A stretch of 64,000 nt of DNA from Scleroderma bovista (lineage: Eukaryota; Basidiomycota; Agaricomycetes; Boletales; Sclerodermataceae), in assembly GCA_037178675.1 (NCBI GenBank), contig JAYMGJ010000108.1, positions 1-64,000 of the forward strand. The letters are read 5' to 3'. This document shows positions 11,228-21,873 of this stretch, one piece after another. Positions within the stretch are counted from its first letter, which is position 1; the number at the start of each line of letters is the position of its first letter. Under the pieces are notes generated by a model that worked only from the letters and a program-made list of their open reading frames with translations, was not told the DNA's origin and did no database searches. The position numbers and the translations under genes are program-made.

Positions 11228-14200
11228 TTACAGCACGTTTCCACGATGGTCCAGCCCAAACACTTGTAGATGATCGCGTCAATGGTCAGTATTACTGCGA
11301 ACTACTGCAAGTACAAACTTACGGTTTGCCAGTTCACGAACATTTAGCCCTATGTGTACGATGTCGATGAACGAGAATCATGGTGACGAAATTAATACAC
11401 TTACGGCCAATCTTCTTTCCGTTTCCCTCTCCAAGACTTCCGTCAGCAAGATTCCTCTGAACACAAACTCAGTGGATTAGTGTGTATTGAGGCAGATGAG
11501 GCACACCTTCCGTTCTTGCAAGGCCAGAATACGTTCCTCAACAGTATTTTCAATGACCAACCGCTGGACGAAAACGTTTTTTTGCTGCCCAAGACGATGG
11601 ACGCGGTCGAAAGCTTGATTCTCTACCGCTTCACTCCACCCGAGGTCAAGTGAGATGACACCTTGTCAAAGTTTCCAACATCATCAACCCATGAAAACCA
11701 AATCATGACTCACGGTTTGCCCTAGTAAGATTCAAGCCTACGCCACCACACTTGAGAGACATCAACATCACGGGGGCCTTATCGCTGAGCATGAAAACGC
11801 GGACGGCCTTATCGCGCTCCTCGCGATTCATGGAACCTTGGTATCTATCCATTGGCGTTAGTATTAACCCATATACTTCATACGAAATTCTCACTTCACA
11901 TGGCCGATGGAATGTTCCCCAAGGTAGTTAGAAACCAGTTTCAGAGCTTCAGTCCACTGAGAGATTACAATGACCTGAAAGCGAGTTGGTTCCCATAAAT
12001 ATTTGACAGAATGGCATGAATCACCTTCTCATCGGGATTCTCCTCTGACCACTCTCGTAAATGTTCCATCATTTTCTGTAAATAATGCCACTGTCAGAGA
12101 GATTTTCGTATAACACACCTCATACCTTCATCTTTGTGGACGGCAAGAAGCGCGACATTATTTTAACTTCGGCAGTAGCTACGTCAGGTTGCCCGAGGAC
12201 TGTTTCCCTCTCATCCTCTTCGATGTCGTCATCGGACTCCACAATCATGCGTTTCTTCTTCAAGCGCTTGAGTTCGCGACATGTGTCCTTCTCTTCCTCA
12301 TCTTCGCCATCCTCAACAATGAAGTCGCTGAGATTGTCATCATCGCAGTCGGAATCATAGGCGGAACGCTTCTTGCGGAGACGTTTCTTAGCCTTGCCCT
12401 TTCCCTTGGGGTCGCGACGCATATCCTCGGACACGTCAAACATGTCACAACTCGGATCTACCTTGCAGCGAGAGGGACCTGCCTCGGGCAGGTCGCCGTC
12501 CTGGGGCTCGAAGGCTTCCCGCACAAAGATCCTATCAGCCGAGATTGCGGAACGGCAACTAGGGCCTAGGAACTCGTCAGTATGAAGAATGCCGCAATGG
12601 GAGACGGAGAACCTACATGGCCTCTCATTGCCCTTGTATTTCTTGGGATTTTCTTCGTCCACTACACAGGGGCCATTGAGCACATTGACGATACACTCGC
12701 GACAAAAGGTATGTCCACAAGAAGTCACAATGGCATCAGTGGGAGTATCCATGCACACTGGGCACTCTTCAGCATCTACAACTGCATCCGCAGACTAAGT
12801 AAACGTAGTGTCAACATGCGGCGTGGTATGGATAATCGAGTCTTTACTAACCTCGCGCTCGGCTAATATGCGGGCCATCGCAGCTTCCTTGTACTGCACC
12901 ATCAATTTAGACACAAATTCGGCTGAGACGAGACGAGCGGCTCGCGCCCGTTCGGCTTTCAAGTCGCGTTTGCCACTGAGCTCATCAGACGCTACCAGGG
13001 CATCGCAGCTTTCTTGTATAAGCACTGGGTGGACGCATATTTGCCTCAGCCTCAGCAGCATCACTAGCACTGAGACAGAATGAGTTCAAGAAAAGACACA
13101 TCTATGTTAGCATCAAACCTTGATGATAATTCCTTCAGAGGACACGTCAGTGCTTATTTAAAAGTACCAGTTGTGGCCACGTCACGACTTACTTCAGCAC
13201 TGTTCCTGCGCGGAGGAAGCGATTGAATTTGGCTTGCGACCTGGCTTCCACCTGCGCACCGTCAAAAAAATAAACATGAGCATTTGGGAAGAAATATCAC
13301 CATTTGGTAAATATCTCGTTCTTCTTCCGAGAATGTCAATTTCTGCAACGTGACAGTTTTTGGGGGAAGTTCAATGAGTCTCTTGCCGTCCAGTAGGGAG
13401 TCCTTCTTTCGACGAAGGAGGATCATCCTGAATATGGCTTGTAACCTCGTACTCGCGAGTGATGCTGAGATGATCTACGTCATATATACAGATTACGCAA
13501 GAGGCGAAACCTACGGTTCCTTTTCTCGATCCTTGAAATATGAGAATTGAAATCATCCCAGTCATACCAAGGTCGCAATCTAATAAAGCGGAATAGGGAG
13601 TACGCATCCACCAACCCATTGACAATGGGAGTTCTACCATGAAATCTCAGCCAATACAAATGAGTAATGAGTACCTAGAAAGTGACGCACCCCGTAAGAC
13701 ACCATCTGTACATGGCCACCAAGTCAGTCACAGAACGGGAAATCCCTTTGGACAATTATTTAGTGTCACAATTATCCCTAGATTAACGGGACGCACTTGT
13801 GCGGCGGTTTCTAATGTTTTGGGCTTCGTCGATGATTATTCTGTACCACTGGATTTGGAACAGCAAGCCAACTGAAAGCGATTCGGTAAGATACTTGGAT
13901 GAGCAATATCCGACTTACGTTCACGTCTCTTCCTCTTGAACTTTCGGTCATCTTCCTCGTCCGAGACAATGAACGTATCGTTCCTCTTTCTTTTCCTGAC
14001 CTTCTGTTTCATCATTTCTTCCCCTTCAAGGTCGGGCCACTCGAGAGCCAAAGTCTATTTGTAGGATGTCACTGAGAAGCGAATTTTGGGTAAGAGAGCG
14101 TGACATACGTGGTACGTTGTGAGGATAACATCATACTTCAGGAGCTCTGCCTTCTGCTTGGGCTTACTGGGGCCTGTTGGATCGTCACGCCTGGGTATTG

Positions 14201-15404
14201 CAGTATGTGGATCTGCCTACCATGGTAAACAAGGCACTTCATGCCATTCGTCGTTTTCGTCTCAATTTCCAACTTCCATTGGTCCAACAAGGCCATTGGG
14301 GCAACAATAAGATTCGTTTTGCATGTCGGATTATTGGACGCATTGATAACCATGAGTGCGATGGTCTGGATGGTTTTCCCCAGTCCCATTTCGTCACAAA
14401 GGCAACCACCTTTGTCTGAACCCTTCTCACGGTCAAGGGCCCATGCAACGCCAATTGTTTGATGTGGCAAAAGAGACACTGCCATTCCTGGTAGCAAGCT
14501 GTACAAACTGGGAAGCCTGAGTTTTTCCAGCGCCTTGGCTACGTTCGCATTTCCGTCGAACTGTTCAGAGTTGCAAGCTGCGATGATGAACTTGTTAATG
14601 CTTCAACAATCAAGGGCACTCAGGAAAAGTTGTTCTACGAATGCACGGAAAATCTTACTTGTCAGGGTTTGCAGGGGGGGCAGTGAAGTAATCCTTTCCT
14701 CCCCCGTAAATATTCCTGCCAGAGTCGAGGGGAGGGTCATTCAATCCGGAGAGAAGATAGTCGAGTTCCTCGTCGGTATCCATAGTGTCCATATCGTCAG
14801 ATGGCGCCCATTGGTAACCATTTTGCCCGAAAGTCATCTGAGATCCCGAAGCTACACCTTGGGCAAAAGGAATGTCATTTCCAAGAAGAAGGTTGCTGTC
14901 GAAGAGAGAGTTTTCAAAAGCTTGTCGAGCGAATGTTTGCATGTGAGCTTCCTGGTCAAACATGGGGTGCCCCTCGAATGCCATCGTTGCGTGGTTATGG
15001 TGTTGGTTGTGAGCAAGTAGTGAGCATGCCGGTTGTACAGCATCGGTGGCCATTAATCCTGTATTGGCGTCAACAAAAGCGAGGGGTGATTTGATTGGTT
15101 CGTGTTTGACATGTTTAGACAAAGGTGGCGTCTGAGCGCCTTCCTGCAGACCATCATTCGCAACTCCGACAAACACGAGGGATGATTGACGCTTGGTTGG
15201 AGTTGTGGGTAGCACGCGTGCCCGTTTAGCGGGACGCAAATCAGCCTTTCCTGCTTCTGTGAACGATTTCACGTCTGGAGGGGCTGTAGACGGTTCGGAG
15301 GATAGGCCACCCAAACTAGCATCTAGCTGAGCGAGCAATCCAATATGAGAATCCTTGGCACGACTGGCCACCAAACGTTCCGGTGTGATGGCCTGAAGGT
15401 CCAT
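11228..15404 (-). CDS. SNF2-family ATPase with an internal RING finger (RAD16/RAD5/ULS1-like)
   Basis: A nuclear DNA translocase with E3 ligase potential, of the group used in DNA repair, damage tolerance or SUMO-targeted remodelling. N-terminal residues 1-250 are disordered. The SNF2 lobe follows with [19 protein letters not shown] (motif I), [25 protein letters not shown] (motif II, with DEAQ) and YRWCLTG. A Lys/Arg-rich acidic insert near 13850-14050 looks like a nuclear signal. The RING begins [24 protein letters not shown]. After an acidic linker come helicase-C motifs: [33 protein letters not shown] and [18 protein letters not shown]. The final exons end [14 protein letters not shown] with the stop at 11228-11230. 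A small upstream exon from 15467 (MGGST) could splice in frame to the 15404 ATG, so the true start may be either. Assignment between RAD16, RAD5 and ULS1 is not possible by eye. Confidence 0.83.
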
Positions 15405-15467
15405 CTGAAACTAGTTTAGACAATTTGATTGGTTGGCAAATTGAAAACCCACCGTAGATCCGCCCAT

Positions 15468-17071
15468 CCTCGAGGATGAGGAACGTTGAGAAGAGGTGGT
15501 GCATTCATTGCCAGGCCGTTGGTGTTTCAACGCGTGGATCTGGGAACACGTCGGTCCCACGTGAAAAACGGTCGGAGGCAGCTTACTGTGTAGTTCTGCA
15601 ATGATCCGAAGCCCCTGTTGAAACCTCCACCCAGAATACCCGAATTCGGTCCAAGCGTCACGTTTGTCTTGCAGGAGGGTTCTAGGCAAGTAACGATGCC
15701 ATCTACATAAATATATGCATGAGTTGTGGCGCGTTTAGGAGGTGACCAGAATAACGAACAGCCTCCAGCTGGTTGTAAACGGACTACAAACTAGAGTGAG
15801 GGGTTAACAACTGCATAGACACTTGTCCTGATGAGCATACATTTAGATTATCTGGCGAAACCGCAACGTGATCCTGCAGTTCTTTGAAATAGTACTCTGG
15901 CACCTTTTCCTGGATTCGTACCGTACACCATTGAGATACATGTCGTATGGGCGTCATGGTACTTGCTTACCTGGGAACTACCAAGTTGCCTTGCCGCATA
16001 AGCCAACAGAATGGCGTGCGAGACCATGCTCACGTCCTTTAAGGCTGGGAAGCAAAACGGAGTTGGCGCGACGCGACGCGACGCATGAGCACTAATTATA
16101 GGTTTCTCGGAACCTCCCGTGGCCTCAATTTCCAAAAGGGGTTTAATATTCCTTCCGACAGTGTGGGAATTATTGACTTGTTATATTCATTGACTTGGAT
16201 CTTTTTGTGAACAAATTCACAACGCCGCCATCGTCATGTTTTACAGCTATGACAAATGGGATTTACTGTGAAGACGACGAACGCGAACGATATACGAGAG
16301 TAACGGCGTGCTCAGCGAAGACCAGCAGCGAAAACTTAGAACAAGCAGACGGAATATTGTGAGCATGGCATGAAGGTCCTCATATATTCATATCCCTAGC
16401 TACGATGCGGTTACATACTACAACCTTGAAAAATCATCCGCTCACCACTTACTAACTTATGTAAATACTTGCAGAGAACTGTCGGTCTTCATTTTGCGTT
16501 GCCTCTGTATTTTTGGAGCAGGTCCTGGTCTAGTTGTTTCTCCATGATGGTTCTTGAGATGAAGAAAGCGCGCACTAATATTGTACACGTCTTCGTAGCA
16601 GGTGGCATAAATTCCGGAGTTTTCGAGACCAAGCGTCCCTTCCAAGTGCAAAGTATTACTTATTACACGTAGTGATCGTGAGCATTTCAGATTCATGTAG
16701 CTGTGGAATTAGTGAACTACGAGCTCATGAGGTTGGCTTGGTTCGAATCACAAGTCATCTGTATAACAAAAGCAAGATTTCATACGACATACAACTCACG
16801 TAGACAATTGCGCACTGGAATGTATCACTTAAGTAGAAGGCTCCACTGTCACCCATCTCAATGATGTGCACTTCCAGGTAAGTAACGGTTCTATAGTAGT
16901 TATTGTCAGTCGATGTGCTAAGCATATGAACAACATTACTTAGTTCGCGCTTGCAGAAGTGTTAAATTGAAACGATGTGCGGCTGATAACCTCAGCAATG
17001 ATTATTCTGAGTTGCCTATAATATCGCCTGCTTACTTGAAGATTTGAGATGGCGTTAGTACTTTTTATGCT
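15468..17071. other. Intergenic region, no supported gene
   Basis: About 1.6 kb with only short open frames and no family motif. It contains the SNF2 promoter, including the ACGCG cluster listed separately. A GGTTCGAATC stretch near 16739 was considered as a tRNA T-arm and rejected. Confidence 0.45.
16066..16085 (-). promoter_or_regulatory. Possible MBF (MCB-like) sites upstream of the SNF2 gene
   Basis: Two ACGCGA units followed by ACGC form a short tandem array about 600 nt upstream of the SNF2 start. ACGCG is the core bound by the fungal MBF/SBF regulators at G1/S, which often drive DNA-repair genes. The array is seen; the regulatory role is inferred and the distance is rather large. Confidence 0.3.
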
Positions 17072-18600
17072 TTACGTGAGATGCAGTGACGGACGAGGAT
17101 CAAACGACACACCTTTGAAAACATCAAAGAGGTGTGTGATGGCACTCTTCTTGCGAGGCAGTCTGAGGGCGTGCACCTCCTTCAATGTTTCATCCAACTG
17201 AGCTTTCAAATCGGCATATTCTTTTCGGAGCTCTTCTGTGGTCCTGGCATCAGTGAACTTGCTTTGGTCTTCACGAAGTCTCCTTAGAGCTTGGAGCCGT
17301 TGATCTGCGAGCTGCTCCAAACGAGAATGCAACACCTGTCCGGCTTCGGTCTCTCGTAACTCCTTCTTCCATTCCGAGATTTCCTGTTGTAACAGGACAT
17401 GCCGTCGCTCAGAGCTCTTGTCCGCGATCCTTTTGAGTAACTCCTCTGCGGATTGTGGGTTGTTTCGATATTCAAACGTCTCGGATCCGCATGAAATCAT
17501 CCCTTTCCAGTAAGTGGACTTCAATTCTTTAAGCCTCTCATCGCCAACGCCATCCTCCATCTCGTCCCACATAGTTGTAACCAGAACAACCTGTGCCATC
17601 GCATCTTCTCCACATAGTTTCTGAAAGACCTGAAGGTTCTTCAATGGCGTTCCCGCCATGCGGTTGTCTGTGATGCGGTGAAAGTAAAGGATGCCCGAGA
17701 GAAAAACCTTCCCATATCTTAGTGGGACATTGGTTATTAAACGAGTAATATCAGATAGAGGACCTCACGTTTCTTTGAGCCAATTGGAAATCAGTTCCAG
17801 TATCTCCAGATCAGATCTCGTTGTATCATCGAAACCTGGGGTATCCACGAGAACTATGTTACCAAAGCCCATGTCCCCGCATTTTGTGACCTTGATTTCG
17901 CTTGTGTACGAGGTAAGATCGTGTCCGACACCCCCAACATTTCCAGTGACTTTGCTTATAAACTGGATAGCTCTGAGATGCATGAATCGCAAGGGAGAGT
18001 AAGCAAATTTCTAACCGAGCTTTTTCCAGAACCGGTAGGTCCCATTATGCTGGCAAGTCAGAAGAATATCAGAGCGATAAGTTAGGTAAGGTCATCCACT
18101 CACGCAATGATGACTTCGTCATGAGCCAGCTCATCCAATATGTTAACTTCATTATATCCACCCGATAGCTGCATTTGCATCAGAGAACCGATGACTTCTG
18201 GAAAGGCCACACGTACCTCGTCCGTGGGCTCATCTTCCACGTTGAGTGTATCCCCTGTGATCGACGCTTAGCATGATAATTCACCAGAGAAGGAAGCCAA
18301 CTCACTCCGATCACTACCTCCATTTCCACCATCAGCTTGTTGCGTAGATTGCTTGGGTGGAGCGCTGATGGTTTATAGAAGTATCAGAAAGGCATCCTAA
18401 AGCTGAAAAATCCACACGTAACATGAACCGACCTTTTCGACTCCTTATCTTCCGATGGCTCTACTTGATTCGGAGAGCTGATAACCACTGGCGATGTCGC
18501 ACATTCTTCATCCACCTTGCTACTAGGACCAGCACCCTGAGAGTGACTGTCAACACCAGGCTCTATTGGTGTTACCAGTGATTGATCAATGCTCGAGCTC
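17072..18600 (-). CDS. G1: large P-loop GTPase with C-terminal coiled coil
   Basis: A GTP-binding protein of the agaricomycete family that fills this window; cellular role unknown. The 34-nt P-loop exon (18016-18049) encodes IMGPTGSGKSS. The next exon gives FISKVTGNVGGVGHDL and IVLVDTPGFDDTTRSDLEIL (G3). The following exon carries FHRITDNRMAGTPLKNL and VVLVTTMWDEME, where TMWD stands at the place of the usual [NT]KxD G4 motif. The C-terminal 130 residues form a charged coiled coil (EQLADQRLQALRRLRED and on). The upstream exons I can read (to about 18600) encode an acidic, Ser/Pro-rich disordered N-terminus. The true start is unresolved because the region upstream contains a frameshifted repeat of this exon (18700-19257). 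Confidence 0.75.
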
Positions 18601-19257
18601 TGTTGATCTAAACAGATTCTGAGTAACTTGAGGGAGTTTTGGATGCAACCGTCTTCGTACCAGTGCGAGGTTTACTATCCTGGGTCGATTGGCGAGAGCC
18701 GTTCTTGGTCGTGGAAGAAGAACAAGGACCCGCGGATTTGTGCGATAGCTGGCCGAGAGGAGATCATTAGCCGTATCAATAGGAACAACAGAAGCGAAAT
18801 TACTACGCGTTGTAATCCTAGTCCTCTAACAAGTGATTTCATTATTCTGAAACAACTGTTAGAAAGATGGAATAAAGCCGGGAAATACACTCACGCAGGG
18901 GCACCAACATGGGTCGACTTGTTCGATTTGTCAGTTTCTTTCGATAACTGCGCTTGAATCAGAGGGCTGATGACCACTAGCGATGCTGCATGCACTTCAT
19001 CCTCTTTGTTATCGGGTTCAGTCGCCACATTCGATGGGTTAACGTTCTTCGCGGGTCCCTTGGAGAGAAATGCGCGCTCATTCGAGTTAGGCTGTTGGAC
19101 CAAAGGGGTCGACGAAGTATTTGACAACTTCTGCGTAGGGGAACGTTTACGAATTTTTGACGGCCAAGACCCACTGTTGGCCGTGGAAAGATGATCCTCG
19201 GATTTCTGGCCAAGAGAATTATGTCTAGTGGCATTAATGGGAACAACAGAGTCAGAC
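18470..19257 (-). repeat. Tandem duplication of the N-terminal exon region of G1
   Basis: Two imperfect copies, roughly 18450-18800 and 18950-19257, share matching protein fragments: CATSPVVISSPNQVEPSEDKE versus HAASLVVISPLIQAQLSKETD, and VVPIDT versus VVPINAT. The proximal copy has single-base length differences that break its frame before 18600, while the distal copy reads open for about 120 codons to a GT donor. The distal copy could be the true 5' coding part of G1 or a relic. Confidence 0.6.
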
Positions 19258-19642
19258 TGACGCCAGTCATCTCAATAATTTGTTCTGATAAATAAACGTT
19301 CAAAGATATACGTGTTGTAAAATACAGCGCCAACGACGAGCACCGAAACTTACAGAAATGTGGTTGAAGTAAAAATCTGAATTGGTGTTCACAAGTAGTA
19401 AATGGGACGTGTGGTCGCAAGGCAAGGGCCGCTGAAGGCCACCCAGGTCGAGGGAATACACATCTTAGTAGAATTGTATGTTTTGCCATATGAAGTAAGA
19501 GAACGTGCAATATTAGGGCGAAGGGCACCATGGTGTGAACTGCCTGCTTGTGCATGTCAGCATGTATGTAGGTGACCGTTCCAAGCGCTCACAACGTTCC
19601 TCGTTCCACTTGGTTGCTACCAACTCTCATTGCTTGTGTCCA

Positions 19643-20424
19643 ATGGGGAATTCGAAATCCAAGACTCAAATCATCGGGGAAAATGATGTAGTAGTATTGT
19701 AAGTGACGGTGTGTTTGTCTTGGTTGTCAGACTAAAGCAATTTCTAGCCTAGTCGGGCCAACTGGCGCGGGAAAGAGCACGGTAATAACTGTATCCATAT
19801 ATCTGCAGCGTTTCTAACCCTACCGCTAGCTTATGCGTGCACTGGACAACGATGGAAGAGCTAACAGAGCTGACCGGAAGCTAGATCCATCAACAAAAGA
19901 TGTACAGGCATGGAGATACACACTTAACCAGGTCCCGTACAACATCGTGCTTGTCGATACGCCATCTTTCCTCACGGGCCATAATGTCGGTGCTGAAGGT
20001 ATAATGCAGCAATGGATACAAGCATCAAAGTGAGGACAGTAAATCTGTAGTCACGCCAGCTCTCAAATATTGAAATAGGTTCGCAGAGAAATGCCGTCGA
20101 TCTGGCATTCTCTACCTTCACAACCTGGCAGGAAACCCAGAAGAGAAGGGCTTGTTAATGCGAAGCCACCTCAGGACGTTCAAGGAAACGTTTCCTGGAG
20201 GATGTAGGGTTCCATCACGTGTCTGCGTCGTTCCGACCAGAGACGAAGGTTTAAAACCTGACTGCAATTTGGTTCGACAACACTTTCCAAAGCTGCAAGC
20301 CACGGTGAACTCGTTGAATGAATGTCACGCTTCAATGTTCCCTAAAATATTCCGGGACGAGCCAGAAATAGCATGTGATGCCCTACGAAATCTGTTGGAA
20401 AATATACATAGCTTGAGTGCTTAG
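19643..20424 (+). CDS. G2: compact P-loop GTPase, putatively N-myristoylated
   Basis: Four exons (19643-19698, 19748-19781, 19830-20029, 20079-20424) give 211 residues. The N-terminus MGNSKS fits the N-myristoylation consensus (Gly2, Ser6), so the protein may sit on membranes. Exon 2 (34 nt) encodes VGPTGAGKST. Exon 3 (200 nt) ends its strand with NIVLVDTPSF, where Ser-Phe follows DTP in place of the usual Gly. Exon 4 has RRSGILYLHNLAGNP, corresponding to the HRITDNR segment of the large type, and CVVPTRDEG at the G4 position. There is no coiled-coil tail; it ends in an amphipathic helix after EPEIACDALRNLL. G5 and G6 share exactly these exon 2 and 3 lengths. The family looks GTP-binding but is of unknown role. 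Confidence 0.8.
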
Positions 20425-21873
20425 TTTCGTGCTCTCTCCGTCCCCAATGCCCATTATCCACCTTTCAGACGTATATTTGAGTGGGCTGGGTCATATCCTC
20501 TACTTTAGTTTACTCCATCATCATCGTCATGCTAATGCACTCGTTGATGTTCGTATTTATTACACGCTTCGTACGAGATGTTCTGGCAATTCACCCTATG
20601 TACCAAAGCACTGTCAGGATCTGTGGTAGAAGTGAACTAGAGTATGAGCTTACCAGGGCAACTCTTATGTCGCAGGTAAAGTAACAGTGTGACGGACAAA
20701 ATCGCGGACTGCGGATGCCGGAGACTGGTATTGTTACTACGAACTTGAATGTGATGGACAATGGTTAACTAATTTCGAGCCATTCTTTACTCAGAATGCA
20801 GATAAGACAGTATCGACTGTCGGCACTATTTCCATCCTACTGACAGCAGAAACCACTGTTAATGTGATCGACTTTGCACCGATAAGCTCAGTAAATATAA
20901 ACACACTGCAAAATGGCAACCTGGAACGCTAGTGTCGCCATTTTGTTTGTCCATTTCTGATCACGGTTGATCAATCCTTGCGTCTATGTTTCATAGCCCC
21001 TTTTAACACGGATAGACCATCGTAGCAGAGAGCAGTTGTTCCAATGAAATCTTACTTTGTAACGAGGATGACCACACAAGGTCGAGTTGACATCAATCGC
21101 CAGAATGACGAGTAGAGCATGTTCTTGCGGGGAAGACAGTATCTTTGAGCGTCTTGAAACTGCCACAGCAAATGTTCATGAGATGGCTAAGTCGTAGGTG
21201 TCTGAGGATTAGTTCCCGCCAAGACTGAAAGCCCATCGTGCACGTCCACGGCCGATGAAGTCTACTTATGGGCTCGCGCGCCATCACAGAGTGCCCCATA
21301 CCAATATCCCAATATACACAGCAGCTTGGCAGGAGCCGTGAAAGACGAGGTGCGTGAGGAGCGGATTTGCGTCAGCGGCTTACTATACATCCAGTTTGCT
21401 GCCATACTCGGTGTACATATCGCTGTGCCGAAAAAAGTGTTCAACGTCCATCGTCATCTTCTTGCTTGGACTCGCTGGTGTAGTCAGTGCTGCGCCGTGT
21501 TCCTTTGGCTGTACGAAAATATCAGAGTCAAGCACTGATCAAGTGGGTCTGCTGTACTTAGCACGATGGGTACAACCACCAGACCTGTGCTTGCTGTCGA
21601 GTATGAGTCACCCAAGGATCCCACATGTCTGTCCCAGAGATCTAGAGACTCGGTGTACTTGTGCAGCGACCACTTTGAGAACAAAGCATTGTCAATGTTG
21701 GCAAACAGTACGCTGTGTATTGTGTACGGGTGTAGGGACCAACACAAGTACTGCTGTGCAATACGACTATTTGCCGTCGACGTCGACGTTCAAATCTCAG
21801 ATTTACATATCATCAACCCAACACTCATCGACAACTCATCTACCCAGCGACCTAGCCACTCACTCATTCACCC
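20425..21873. other. Intergenic region, no supported gene
   Basis: Only short unrelated open frames. The last about 300 nt are CA/CT-rich and hold the leader of the F-box gene. Confidence 0.45.

Noticed and set aside
16735..16760. GGTTCGAATC resembling a tRNA T-arm
   Set aside because: The flanking bases do not pair as a T-stem, and no anticodon or acceptor stem could be built around it.
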